DNA from: a virus
Virus record (IMG/VR): IMGVR_UViG_3300042402_005680
Location: 1 to 62,550 of that record
DNA length: 62,550 nt
Direction: 5' to 3' (one strand)
Both the position numbers and the translations under genes were made by a program. This document shows, piece by piece, positions 1 through 7,375 of this stretch. Position 1 is the stretch's first letter, and the number at the start of each line of letters is the position of its first letter. Under the pieces are notes generated by a model. It was not told the DNA's origin. It saw nothing but the letters and a program-made list of their open reading frames with translations, and ran no database searches.

Positions 1-434
1 CCGCCAATACCCAAGTTCCAGTTTTTGGCAAGCTATCCTCTAGTTTTAATTTTGACGGGTACTGGGGTGGACTGTTCAGTAATGCGGGAGCCGTACGAGT
101 AGTTACAAATGGGGCTAGTGGTCAACGAATTAGTACTACTGCAAACGACGTTTTACCATTAAATACCTGGAAGCTATTCACCTTTGTCTCGCGTATCTCA
201 GCTGAGGCAGGTAGTACTCGGGTATCTTTAAATGATGTAGAGATTATTAGTACCGCTCACGGCACTGACTCCTACTCAGAAAACAATCCTTTGTATTTTG
301 GATTTATCGGGGCTGGAGTAAGTTCGCTCTACTTAAATGGTCGAATTGGGGCAGCCTATTTTTACACTCGAGGGCTTAGTGCTGAAGAGATTAGCGCAAA
401 TTTTGAAGCCACTCGTGCTACCTATGGAGTGTAG
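1..434 (+). CDS. C-terminal part of a LamG/concanavalin-like structural protein (5' end outside window)
   Basis: The reading frame is open from the left edge to a TAG at 432-434. The visible 143 residues alternate short beta strands with Gly/Ser/Asn turns and contain a W-K-L-F-T-F-V segment, then NGRIGAAYFYTRGLSAEEI near the end. That layout is typical of a LamG/concanavalin A-like jelly roll. In phages such domains sit at the end of tail, fibre or head-decoration proteins and bind glycans. Attribution to a virion protein is inference, because the N-terminal part is missing. Confidence 0.7.
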   Translation, partial: ANTQVPVFGKLSSSFNFDGYWGGLFSNAGAVRVVTNGASGQRISTTANDVLPLNTWKLFTFVSRISAEAGSTRVSLNDVEIISTAHGTDSYSENNPLYFGFIGAGVSSLYLNGRIGAAYFYTRGLSAEEISANFEATRATYGV

Positions 435-443
435 GAGAACAAT

Positions 444-689
444 ATGAGTATATATACTATGAACACCTCTTGGGCGGTGTTATCTAACTCGGCTACCGTA
501 GCTTTTCAAGTTGTGGGAGCTCATCCTGTGGAGATTGGACTAGGCACGAATAATGTCGCGCCTAGTGCCGGATTCATCTATGCCCCTGGATATGGCGATC
601 GAGGTGCGATTACCACCCTGTTTCCGACGGAGAGCGGTAATACGATTTGGGGTCGATCTAGTGCTGGGTCTAGCGTCTACGTCGGTTAA
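444..689 (+). CDS. Small protein downstream of the LamG-like gene
   Basis: 81 residues, nine bases after the previous stop, with a GGAGAAC ribosome site. The sequence is rich in small and beta-forming residues (NSATVAFQVVGAHPVEIG) with no charged helix, signal peptide or membrane segment. It looks like a one-domain beta-sandwich structural or head-decoration protein, and its position after a fibre-like gene agrees. I do not recognise the family. Its end overlaps the end of the convergent gene by four bases, so there is no room for a terminator between the two strands. Confidence 0.6.
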   Translation: MSIYTMNTSWAVLSNSATVAFQVVGAHPVEIGLGTNNVAPSAGFIYAPGYGDRGAITTLFPTESGNTIWGRSSAGSSVYVG

Positions 690-925
690 GCTTCACACAG
701 CGTTCTGAGTTCTCGCAGCGTGTTGGCCGTGTCCGGTTGTGACTTCGTCACGCTGCGGGTGATCGGAGTTCCAGTGTCGGAATATCCGAGGACGGCTTCC
801 CAGACGCATTCGTGCACATTCGAGTAAATGTTGAGAGCAATCACATTGTGCTGAAACCAGCGTGCTTCCGGCAGGTCGATTTGAATTGGGGTAACGTCGA
901 GGATTGTGTGGAGTAGGGCTTTCAT
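686..925 (-). CDS. Hypothetical protein, 79 aa
   Basis: Last gene of the minus-strand unit, tail to tail with the structural gene. Its ATG overlaps the stop of the HNH gene upstream (ATGA), indicating translational coupling. Mixed composition with one Trp pair; no recognised motif. Confidence 0.6.
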   Translation of the reverse strand: MKALLHTILDVTPIQIDLPEARWFQHNVIALNIYSNVHECVWEAVLGYSDTGTPITRSVTKSQPDTANTLRELRTLCEA

Positions 926-1878
926 AGTGTTCCTGTAAAGTTGTATGAGTGGATGGCTTTTAGTTGTAGATTGTGTGCGGCACGTTGCAGTGCCGGATTA
1001 GCATTTGGGTAGGCGTCATAGAGTTCGTCTAGTGTTGCCTGCTCCTCATCTGTAAAAGTATAGACGGGTTTGTACCTTTGAATCGCAGATTCATATGCGG
1101 CTCGGGCTTGCTCTTCTGTGTCAAAGGTACCTAATTGTATTTGTTTACCTTGTATTGATATCGTAGACTGGTACTTACCTGAGTTAATTCTAAAGTTAAA
1201 ACGTTTTGCTGGTGCAGCAGCCTGGACGTTAAAACTAGAATCAGCTAATCGTAGATTCTTGATACAGTTATTGTTTTTACAGCCATCAATGTGGTCAATC
1301 TGATAGTTGACAGGGTCCACTCCGTAGTAGAGTAGCCAAGAGATTCTGTGTGCTTTATAACGAAGTCTGCATCCGTCAATACTTACCTTAACATCGACAT
1401 ATCCCCGACTATTAGTATATCCTGCTATGGTATTAGCATATCTAGCATCCCAACTCTTATTTCCCCTAGGGTTCCAAAACAGCTCTCCTGTTTTGTGGTC
1501 GTAGCGGAGCAATTCAAAACACTCTGTAGGAATTGGTTTATAACTTTGCGCCTTACCACTAGGAGCCGCACTTACTTTCGCATCTATATCATGCATCGGT
1601 ACTAGGTTAGAAATCGAGTAATCAAGCGAGTCCTTATTTACATAACGCAGCTTATCTACTTCAGTTCCGTGATACATCTTGTACAGAATATACGCCGTAG
1701 AGTAGGTTTTACCATGTATACGAAGTTCTCTAGAGAGGCTCTTATTAGCGTACCTAGCGTTAAAACCTTTCCAGGCAGGTCCATAACTCTCGTCTACCGT
1801 TTTCCAGCGAGCTTCACCTGTTTCGGGATTATAGTAAATCCTGGACTGTAAATAGCTTTGAGAAGGTAGTTTAGACAT
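922..1878 (-). CDS. HNH homing endonuclease with C-terminal AP2 domain
   Basis: 318 residues. The central part has the HNH core: HRISWLLYYG, then QIDHIDGCKNNNCIKNLRL (about residues 180-215), which supplies the His-Asp, Asn-rich and metal-binding positions. The C-terminal section (GKYQSTISIQGKQIQLGTF followed by EEQARAAYESAIQRY) is an AP2-type DNA-binding domain. The N-terminal 120 residues repeat the pattern of a degenerate HNH-associated module. Such enzymes are mobile nucleases common in large phages. No intron is visible around it, so it is probably free-standing. Confidence 0.88.
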   Translation of the reverse strand: MSKLPSQSYLQSRIYYNPETGEARWKTVDESYGPAWKGFNARYANKSLSRELRIHGKTYSTAYILYKMYHGTEVDKLRYVNKDSLDYSISNLVPMHDIDAKVSAAPSGKAQSYKPIPTECFELLRYDHKTGELFWNPRGNKSWDARYANTIAGYTNSRGYVDVKVSIDGCRLRYKAHRISWLLYYGVDPVNYQIDHIDGCKNNNCIKNLRLADSSFNVQAAAPAKRFNFRINSGKYQSTISIQGKQIQLGTFDTEEQARAAYESAIQRYKPVYTFTDEEQATLDELYDAYPNANPALQRAAHNLQLKAIHSYNFTGTL

Positions 1879-1931
1879 TAGTTAGTCCCTATTTTCAAAA
1901 GGTGTGCGATAGCCCGATGCGTTCTGGTGCG

Positions 1932-2117
1932 TCAGTCATAGTGTGCCTCCATGCACTGTACTTTCGCTGAATCTGTAGCCATCTTAGCACACGTATCCCA
2001 AGGTGTCAACGCAAAAACGGCTTGCCAGAGGACGTATCCAGCAAGCATTATCGCAGCGGCTACAGCAAACATAATTATATAAAAGAGTCCTGTTAGGACT
2101 TCACCAACGTTAAACAT
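1932..2117 (-). CDS. Small membrane protein, 61 aa
   Basis: The N-terminal half contains one long hydrophobic helix (roughly residues 8-38), followed by a short tail with Cys and charged residues. Its start overlaps the end of the preceding gene. No family recognised; the size and topology are those of a phage membrane-targeting accessory protein. Confidence 0.5.
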   Translation of the reverse strand: MFNVGEVLTGLFYIIMFAVAAAIMLAGYVLWQAVFALTPWDTCAKMATDSAKVQCMEAHYD

Positions 2118-2295
2118 TATCTAGTCCTAACAGTTTACGAGCTTCTGTAATGCGCTGGCTCCAGAGTTCGTGTGGCAGTCGTTCGCCGTGTGGGTCTTTG
2201 ACGAGACCCATCGCTTCAGCAGCCAACATACGAGCTAGGGGCTCTACCCGTTCTTCGAGCCAGTTACGATCAAATGTAGTGCTATTATCTTCCAT
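2110..2295 (-). CDS. Hypothetical protein, 61 aa
   Basis: Soluble, helical, acidic/basic mixture. It overlaps its neighbours at both ends (8 bases downstream, 11 bases upstream), so it sits in a compact early-type operon starting at the promoter near 2724-2752. No motif recognised. Confidence 0.55.
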   Translation of the reverse strand: MEDNSTTFDRNWLEERVEPLARMLAAEAMGLVKDPHGERLPHELWSQRITEARKLLGLDNV

Positions 2296-2503
2296 AGTAC
2301 TGCAACACAGCGCGCAAGTGAACCAGATCTTGCTTCCAACGTGCGATATCTTCTAGCTCCAGACGGTCATAGGCCCGCGATTCATACTCTCGTATGAGTT
2401 CTTCTGTCACCTCAATCGAGTTACGCAGTTTATCACAAATTAGCGCCTCAAGAAAGTCACTCTGCAGAAAGGCACGCACAAACTCATTGGCATTCATCAC
2501 CAC
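2285..2503 (-). CDS. Hypothetical protein, 72 aa
   Basis: Predicted all-helical soluble protein (EELIREYESRAYDRLELE). It overlaps the genes on both sides. No recognised domain. Confidence 0.55.
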   Translation of the reverse strand: MVMNANEFVRAFLQSDFLEALICDKLRNSIEVTEELIREYESRAYDRLELEDIARWKQDLVHLRAVLQYYGR

Positions 2504-2700
2504 GCACTCCTCTTAATCTCTTCACGATACTCATGAATAGGGCGCACCCAGGTTAACACTGCATCAATCGCCTCTTCGAGGCTGCCACAGCCTTCGATAA
2601 TCGCTTCAATCTCTGCGGGCGTGAGTGTTTCGACAATGATATCACAACCATCTTCTTCATAGTGGTCTACGCAAAATTGAATAACATCTCTAGCGCTCAT
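2497..2700 (-). CDS. Hypothetical acidic protein, 67 aa
   Basis: First gene of the 686-2700 unit. Its ATG follows an AGAGGAGAAC ribosome site, and the promoter at 2724-2752 lies about 24 bases upstream. Strongly acidic, helical; no recognised domain. Confidence 0.6.
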   Translation of the reverse strand: MSARDVIQFCVDHYEEDGCDIIVETLTPAEIEAIIEGCGSLEEAIDAVLTWVRPIHEYREEIKRSAW

Positions 2701-2723
2701 GGCTGTTCTCCTCTGTATGTTTT

Positions 2724-2752
2724 AATATAGTGTATTTTGAGCAACTATGCAA
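2724..2752 (-). promoter_or_regulatory. Sigma70-type promoter for the 2700-686 unit
   Basis: Reading the minus strand: TTGCAT, 17 bases, TATATT. This is the TTGC-N17-TATATT class seen repeatedly in this window. It lies just upstream of the first gene of the unit. Confidence 0.75.
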
Positions 2753-2760
2753 AAGAAAAA

Positions 2761-2782
2761 GAGGCCGCAGCGCTGCAGCCTC
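2761..2782 (-). terminator. Intrinsic terminator after the small outer-membrane-like gene
   Basis: GC-rich hairpin (GAGGC...GCCTC, inner GCAGCGCTGC palindrome) followed on the minus strand by a T-rich run (TTTTTCTTTT). It sits between the stop at 2809 and the next promoter. Confidence 0.8.
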
Positions 2783-2808
2783 TCTCTTTATTGCAATTTT
2801 TTGTACTA

Positions 2809-3189
2809 TCAGAAGTTGAGTGAAAATCCAACGAGCGTACGAGTATAGGTCCAATCTGAGTCAAAACCGGCTTCAAGATAAAGCTCGGCACCCATTGGTC
2901 CGATTGGGGGAAGTGCGTAGTCGGCTCCTAGATTGATACCCGTGAAGGCATCCCCGTTAAGGTTCAGGTTAGTGCCGTCATAGACGTTGAGGTCAGTTCC
3001 GGCCCACAGAGCCAAACCGTTCATAGGCTTGTAGACAATCTCAGGAGACACTGTCGTAGTGAAGAGTTCAGTAGCAGTGCTATACTCTCCGTCGATAGAG
3101 GTGTTAAGAGCAAGACTCGAATTGAGTTCAATAGCAGAGGCTGAAGTGGCAGTCAGCACTAGAGCTGCAGCGGCAAGAGTTGTTTTCAT
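2809..3189 (-). CDS. Secreted small outer-membrane-like protein, 126 aa
   Basis: It starts with a clear signal peptide (MKTTLAAAALVLTATSASA, cleavage near residue 19). The mature part alternates polar and hydrophobic residues, ends in an aromatic (VGFSLNF), and contains repeated beta strands (WAGTDLNVYDGTNLNL). This resembles a small beta-barrel or a fragment of one. It has its own classical promoter (3246-3274) and a terminator on each side, so it is a monocistronic unit. A role in altering the infected cell's envelope is possible but unproven. Confidence 0.65.
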   Translation of the reverse strand: MKTTLAAAALVLTATSASAIELNSSLALNTSIDGEYSTATELFTTTVSPEIVYKPMNGLALWAGTDLNVYDGTNLNLNGDAFTGINLGADYALPPIGPMGAELYLEAGFDSDWTYTRTLVGFSLNF

Positions 3190-3245
3190 GTAAGTTTCCT
3201 TTCTATATGTTGCAATCTGTTAAGGTCGATTGTTTACCTAATCTT

Positions 3246-3274
3246 AATATAACATAGAATCAGTCTCTTGTCAA
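3246..3274 (-). promoter_or_regulatory. Sigma70 promoter for the 3189 gene
   Basis: Minus strand: TTGACA, 17 bases, TATATT. Near-consensus boxes about 57 bases upstream of the start codon. Confidence 0.8.
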
Positions 3275-3294
3275 CTGCTTCTGAGATAAATTTT

Positions 3295-3322
3295 GCAGGT
3301 GTGACAAAAATGTCACACCTGC
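3295..3322 (-). terminator. Terminator after pstS
   Basis: Perfect 12-bp stem (GCAGGTGTGACA with TGTCACACCTGC) closed by a short A/T loop. It lies directly after the pstS stop and is followed by an A/T-rich tail. Confidence 0.85.
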
Positions 3323-3329
3323 AAAAGTG

Positions 3330-4337
3330 TTAGTTACCTGAGATGACTTGAAGTTGTACGTCAGCGCGCATTTCATCACTGAGAGCTACGAGACCACGCT
3401 CAGAAAGGTATCCGTCTTTTGAGAGCGCAGCATCACTCATATACTCTTCAATGAACTCTTGCAGACCGGGAATAACTCCACGATGTGCGTTCTTGACGTA
3501 GAAGTAGAGCGGGCGAGAGATAGGATACGACCCATCACCGATGCTATCAAGGCTAGGCTCTACACCGTCGATGTTAACACCCTTGAGCTTGTCAAGGTTT
3601 TCATAGAGAAATGAGTAGCCAAAGATTCCCAGAGCGTTGACATCTGCTTCGAGACGCTGAACGATAAGATTGTCATTCTCGCCGGCTTCAACAAACGCAC
3701 CGTCCTGTCTCATGCCCGAACAGTTCTCAGCAATCCAGTCCTTATCAAATTTGCCTTCTACAACATGCGGCAACTTAGCACAACCGGCATGCATTGCAAG
3801 TTCTACAAAGGCGTCACGTGTTCCTGAAGTAGGAGGCGGACCATAAACTAAAATAGGATTTGCAGGCAAAGCTGCATTAATCTCGTTCCAAGTTTTATAT
3901 GGATTTGCAACCCACTCTCCGTTTACCGGAACTTGTGCTGCCAGTGCAAGATAAACTTCTTCAAGTGTAAGATCCCAGTTAAAGTCGTTTGCTCTAGAAC
4001 CACTAATTGACAGTCCGTCATATCCAATCAGCGCTTCTGAAATATCAGTTACACCGTTTTGTGTGCAGAGTTCGGTTTCTGAACTTTTGATTGCTCTGCT
4101 GGCTCCGGTAAGATCAGGGGTATCTTGGCCAATGCCTTTGCAAAACTCTTTAAAACCACCGCCAGTTCCAGTGGACTCGACGATAGGGGCTGTATATCCA
4201 AGATTAGAGAAGTTTTCTGCTACGGCTTGGGTATAAGGAAATACGGTGCTAGATCCAACGATACGAATCTGGTCTCTAGCGTATGCAGTGCCGGCAATCA
4301 TGATTGAGGCAGCTGTAAGGGCTACTAGTGTTTTCAT
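3330..4337 (-). CDS. pstS: Periplasmic phosphate-binding protein PstS
   Basis: 335 residues with signal peptide (first 20). The mature chain begins DQIRIVGSSTVFPYT, the phosphate-binding loop of the PstS family. It also has ESTGTGGGFKEFCKG, ASRAI, and GPPPTSGTRDAF, which is the second phosphate-binding loop (SGT-R). Full length for the family. It binds inorganic phosphate in the periplasm and would deliver it to the host PstCAB transporter. Phage-borne pstS genes are known from marine cyanophages, where host PhoB regulates them. Here a Pho-box-like element (4391-4410) precedes the gene. A terminator follows. Confidence 0.95.
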   Translation of the reverse strand: MKTLVALTAASIMIAGTAYARDQIRIVGSSTVFPYTQAVAENFSNLGYTAPIVESTGTGGGFKEFCKGIGQDTPDLTGASRAIKSSETELCTQNGVTDISEALIGYDGLSISGSRANDFNWDLTLEEVYLALAAQVPVNGEWVANPYKTWNEINAALPANPILVYGPPPTSGTRDAFVELAMHAGCAKLPHVVEGKFDKDWIAENCSGMRQDGAFVEAGENDNLIVQRLEADVNALGIFGYSFLYENLDKLKGVNIDGVEPSLDSIGDGSYPISRPLYFYVKNAHRGVIPGLQEFIEEYMSDAALSKDGYLSERGLVALSDEMRADVQLQVISGN

Positions 4338-4376
4338 AAATCTCTCCTATAGGTTATCGCATCTCTGCGTATATTC

Positions 4377-4382
4377 ACTATA
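4377..4382 (-). promoter_or_regulatory. -10 box of the pstS promoter
   Basis: TATAGT on the minus strand, about 40 bases upstream of the pstS start, 8 bases downstream of the Pho-box-like repeats. There is no good -35 box, as expected for an activator-dependent promoter. Confidence 0.65.
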
Positions 4383-4390
4383 ACAGAAAT

Positions 4391-4410
4391 TTGTAACAGT
4401 TTTGTAACTA
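4391..4410 (-). promoter_or_regulatory. Pho-box-like element upstream of pstS
   Basis: Minus strand TAGTTACAAAACTGTTACAA: two direct GTTACAA repeats at a 10-11 bp period, close to the PhoB half-site CTGTCA(T/C)A pattern and placed where the -35 would be. It suggests that host PhoB activates phage pstS under phosphate limitation. Confidence 0.65.
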
Positions 4411-4440
4411 TTTTGTGTCGGAGGGCAATTATTTTTTAAT

Positions 4441-5436
4441 TTATTTTACCGGTACCAGAGCGTCTCGAAAAATATCCCAGGCTCGTTCCCAACTCCAGCG
4501 TAGACTACTTTGATATACACAAGTTCTATCTAGTAAGAGTGCTTGCTGCACTGCAAGGTCTAAAAATTCGTGCAGTACTCCTGTCACTCCATCATCTACT
4601 ACATCTAGAGGTCCTTGTACGGGATAGGCTGCTACTGGAGTGCCACAGGCCATTGCTTCAATCATAACCAACCCAAAGGTATCCCAACGACTTGGAAATA
4701 CAAACACGTCTGCTTGTTGGTAGTAATATGCTAGTTCTGCTCCACGCTTTGCTCCGACAAAGTCAACATTTGAGTACTTCTGTTTGTACTCTGCAAGCTT
4801 TGGTCCCTCTCCTACCATAATTTTCTTAGTACCTGGGCAGTCTAAGTTAAAAAATGCCTCGAGGTTCTTCTCTGCGCTCACTCGGCTAACACATAGGAGA
4901 ACTGTTTTGCTGTTGCCATTTCTAACTGCCGGCTTAAAGAGACTACGGTCTACTCCTCGAGTCCATGAAACTACGTTATCCTTAAATCCGTGGTTACGTA
5001 ACTCTGTTACCATGCTGTCAGTTGTAGTTAGTACTCTATTTGAATTTGAGTGAAACCAACGTATGAGAGGCCAGGTAATAGTTTCTGGTACTCCGAATAG
5101 CGCTTTTAACCCTTCAGGAAACTTAGTGTGGTAAGCAGTATTGTAACGATACCCACGTACTGTAAAATACCTTCGAGCAAACAGACCAAGAGGACCTTCT
5201 GTGGCGATGTGTATATAATCCGGAGCAATCGCCTCGATCTCCGCCCCCATCCCTGCGGGATAGGCAAGTTTGACTTCGTTATAGCGAGGGCAATCAACAT
5301 AGCGGTACCGCCCGGGGTGAATATAACTAACGTTATAACCATCACGAGCCGCATACGGTTCAATATTTTTGTAGGTAGTGACAACACCGTTAATCTGCGT
5401 CGGAAGATTGTCCGTGACTATCAGTATCTGTTTCAT
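4441..5436 (-). CDS. agt: GT4 glycosyltransferase, Agt-like lipid glycosyltransferase
   Basis: 331 residues, GT-B fold. The N-terminal Rossmann half starts with TDNLPTQINGVVTTY. The C-terminal half has the GEGP loop and the donor-site motif DTFGLVMIEAMACGTPVAAY. This architecture matches the glycosyltransferases that use diacylglycerol to make glucosyl or glucuronosyl glycolipids in phosphorus-starved marine bacteria (Agt). They are typically encoded beside PlcP, exactly as here, with a 47-base overlap. Alone the sequence could be any GT4 mannosyl- or glucosyltransferase, so the specific call rests on the neighbour. It is cytoplasmic or peripheral to the inner membrane. Confidence 0.8.
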   Translation of the reverse strand: MKQILIVTDNLPTQINGVVTTYKNIEPYAARDGYNVSYIHPGRYRYVDCPRYNEVKLAYPAGMGAEIEAIAPDYIHIATEGPLGLFARRYFTVRGYRYNTAYHTKFPEGLKALFGVPETITWPLIRWFHSNSNRVLTTTDSMVTELRNHGFKDNVVSWTRGVDRSLFKPAVRNGNSKTVLLCVSRVSAEKNLEAFFNLDCPGTKKIMVGEGPKLAEYKQKYSNVDFVGAKRGAELAYYYQQADVFVFPSRWDTFGLVMIEAMACGTPVAAYPVQGPLDVVDDGVTGVLHEFLDLAVQQALLLDRTCVYQSSLRWSWERAWDIFRDALVPVK

Positions 5437-6160
5437 AATAAACTAATTCCCACCTTCCATCTAAATGTTCTAAGAGTGCGGTACGACTCTCTACCCAATC
5501 GCCGTCGTTCATATAGCTTACATCATTGATGCGCTTAATCTCTGCTCGATGAATATGCCCACATATAACTCCGTTATACCCCTCACTCTTACAGTACTGT
5601 GCTAGGTGTTGCTCATACGAACTAATATACTGCAGAGCCTGTTTAGCATTCTGTTTTAAGTAGTTACTTAAACTCCAATATTCAAGTTTTAGCAGTTTAC
5701 GCAGTGAATTTAACTGTAGGTTTAGCCAGATAGAAAAATTATACAGAGAGTCGCCAACGTGCATTAACCACTTATGGTCAATCATTAGAGAGTCAAAAAA
5801 ATCGCCATGTATGACTAGATAACGGTTACCGTCTAACCCTACATAGTCATAGCGGTCTAGCAGTTTGATATTACCGAGTTCGAGTTCAAAGGGCAAAAAC
5901 TTCCGTAGAGCTTCATCATGATTACCAAGTATGTAGTAGACTGCTGTACCACGTTTTGCCGCAGTTAGAATACGTCTAACTACGTTAGAATGCGATTGAG
6001 GCCAGTACCAACGTTGTTTCAGTCTCCAACCGTCAACAATATCTCCCACTAGGAATAAGTTGTCACAGGTGTATGTTTTTAAAAAAGCGCAGAGAGCGTC
6101 TGCGCTGCAACCTCGAGTACCGAGGTGAACATCTGAAATAAAGATACTCTTAACTTTCAC
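5390..6160 (-). CDS. plcP: PlcP-like phospholipase C (metallophosphoesterase, LpxH-related family)
   Basis: 256 residues from a GTG at 6160. This start is preferred because it overlaps the stop of the small gene upstream (GTGAAAGTTAA) and gives the family's normal N terminus, KSIFISDVHLGTRG. Upstream ATG 6247 is possible but adds an unlike segment. Metal-site motifs in order: SDVHLG, VGDIVDG, LGNHDE, VIHGDFFD, GHIHRAE. The family is often annotated UDP-2,3-diacylglucosamine pyrophosphatase. Members paired with a GT4 enzyme are the Mn-dependent PlcP that strips head groups from phospholipids to give diacylglycerol during phosphate starvation. Its gene overlaps agt, the enzyme that would use that diacylglycerol. 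Confidence 0.82.
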   Translation of the reverse strand: MKVKSIFISDVHLGTRGCSADALCAFLKTYTCDNLFLVGDIVDGWRLKQRWYWPQSHSNVVRRILTAAKRGTAVYYILGNHDEALRKFLPFELELGNIKLLDRYDYVGLDGNRYLVIHGDFFDSLMIDHKWLMHVGDSLYNFSIWLNLQLNSLRKLLKLEYWSLSNYLKQNAKQALQYISSYEQHLAQYCKSEGYNGVICGHIHRAEIKRINDVSYMNDGDWVESRTALLEHLDGRWELVYYETDTDSHGQSSDAD

Positions 6161-6284
6161 GAGGCGGTTTCTCTTTTTGCTCTCGAACACGCTTATCTTT
6201 TTGCTCACACAAACAGTGGTCGCAAAAGGCAGAACCGTATTCCGCACAGCGCTTGCAAGGTGGGCGTTCTTTTTCTACTGACAT
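6150..6284 (-). CDS. Tiny zinc-ribbon-like protein, 44 aa
   Basis: ATG at 6284, TAA at 6150-6152. The sequence has a CKRC pair followed by CDHCLC, enough Cys/His for one zinc site, and a highly charged C-terminal tail. It overlaps the upstream 31-aa gene by 10 bases and the plcP start by 11 bases, so it forms part of that operon. No family recognised. Confidence 0.55.
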   Translation of the reverse strand: MSVEKERPPCKRCAEYGSAFCDHCLCEQKDKRVREQKEKPPRES

Positions 6285-6370
6285 AAATCTTCATACCGAG
6301 TAGTATACACTCTGTGAGTGCTAAGGTCTTTATGAGTTTTTTTAAATAGCGCTTCTAACAGTGTTTTCAT
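6275..6370 (-). CDS. Putative 31-aa peptide
   Basis: ATG at 6370 preceded by AGAGGAATAAA, a good ribosome site, just downstream of the tmRNA coding piece. The peptide begins MKTLLEALFKKTHKDLSTHR. The overlap with the next gene supports translation. Function unknown. Confidence 0.4.
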   Translation of the reverse strand: MKTLLEALFKKTHKDLSTHRVYTTRYEDLCQ

Positions 6371-6389
6371 TTTATTCCTCTAAGTGCCC

Positions 6390-6681
6390 CACTTCTGTTG
6401 CTAGGCAGGGGCCTCCCCCTTACATTAGGCTGCTAGAGCCTGTGCAGAAGGTGCAAAGTTATCGTTTGCAGTTGTTGGTTTCTTGCGGTTACAGTCGCTT
6501 GCGCACTGGCTCCTAGTTTCCTTTTTCACACCTGTCGATCCCATTTCGGCCCCATCAAAGATACACTGTCATTACCACCATGCTCCCCCGCTTTACAGGG
6601 GCTATGTCTGTTCAGTTTATCTATGGTGGAGCCGTCGGCTTCGAAGCCGAGTCCAGCCTGTGTCTGATTTACGTCATCAGA
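6390..6681 (-). ncRNA. ssrA: Transfer-messenger RNA, circularly permuted two-piece type
   Basis: Reading the minus strand, an acceptor piece comes first. It has a T-arm-like TCGGC-TTCGAA-GCCGA, then CGGCTCC and ACCA ending at 6624. After about 70 bases holding a CCCC/GGGG hairpin, the coding piece begins at 6553 with GGGGCCG, which pairs with CGGCTCC to rebuild a 7-bp acceptor stem. It continues with ATGGGATCGACAGG, the usual tmRNA 5' sequence. Near 6470-6428 it carries a tag frame encoding ANDNFAPSAQALAA followed by TAA. The acceptor-first order is that of alphaproteobacterial permuted ssrA. The product rescues stalled ribosomes and tags nascent chains for proteolysis. Ends are approximate. 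Confidence 0.9.
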
Positions 6682-7322
6682 GCTTGTACTTTTTCTTTTT
6701 GCAGTAATTCTGAGTGCATACCTTGATGTATTTCTCTGTGGCAATTAGCACACACGATTATACATTTGAGTAGCTCTTCCATTAAAATATGTTTTTCTGA
6801 GTGCCTCAAGTCAGATATTTTATACTCTTTTTTATCGGGGTCAAGATGATGAAAATCTAGTGCTGCTTTACATCTATCATACCCGCATATTTTACAAGAA
6901 TAGTAACCCAATATTTTTAAAACAATCTCATATTTTTTAGTAGCTTCATTAGTAGCTATGCACTGGCGACAATGTGCTCTGTAAAGTCTTTTTCCGTTAC
7001 GGCTATGACCCGCGGTATAAAAACTGTCAAGAGGGAGTTCTTTTTTACAAGTGTTGCAGGTTTTTAAAGTATCAACCTCTACACCTAATATAGTTTTACG
7101 ATACTGTTTCATAAAGTACGTGTTAAACGACGTAGCCACCGACTTATCAGACGGTTTTCCAAATATAGCTATAAGACCTCTACTAACTGCTTTACTGTCA
7201 ATTTTATCTATTAAATAAGTACTAGGAGAGACATCTGTTTGTAGCACTGCTTCTAATACTAATTCATAATTTTTTACATCTTTACGTTTAACTTTAGATA
7301 GCACAAATTCTTCATATGTCAT
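6669..7322 (-). CDS. HNH endonuclease with zinc-ribbon modules
   Basis: 217 residues. A first CNTCKKELPLDSF zinc knuckle and HCRQC pair are followed by CKICGYDRCKAALDFHHLDP and CANCHREIHQG, which together make an HNH/treble-clef nuclease. Its stop codon lies inside the 5' end of the tmRNA gene, so it looks like a mobile nuclease lodged against the tmRNA. It has its own promoter at 7340-7368. A/T content is higher than that of its neighbours. Confidence 0.88.
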   Translation of the reverse strand: MTYEEFVLSKVKRKDVKNYELVLEAVLQTDVSPSTYLIDKIDSKAVSRGLIAIFGKPSDKSVATSFNTYFMKQYRKTILGVEVDTLKTCNTCKKELPLDSFYTAGHSRNGKRLYRAHCRQCIATNEATKKYEIVLKILGYYSCKICGYDRCKAALDFHHLDPDKKEYKISDLRHSEKHILMEELLKCIIVCANCHREIHQGMHSELLQKEKVQALMT

Positions 7323-7339
7323 GGTATTTTTCTTAATAT

Positions 7340-7368
7340 ATTATGACACTTAGACCCCTAAAAGTCAA
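7340..7368 (-). promoter_or_regulatory. Promoter for the HNH gene and probably tmRNA
   Basis: Minus strand TTGACT, 17 bases, CATAAT, about 18 bases before the HNH start. No other promoter is obvious before the tmRNA, so the RNA may be processed from this transcript. Confidence 0.6.
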
Positions 7369-7375
7369 GCTTTTT

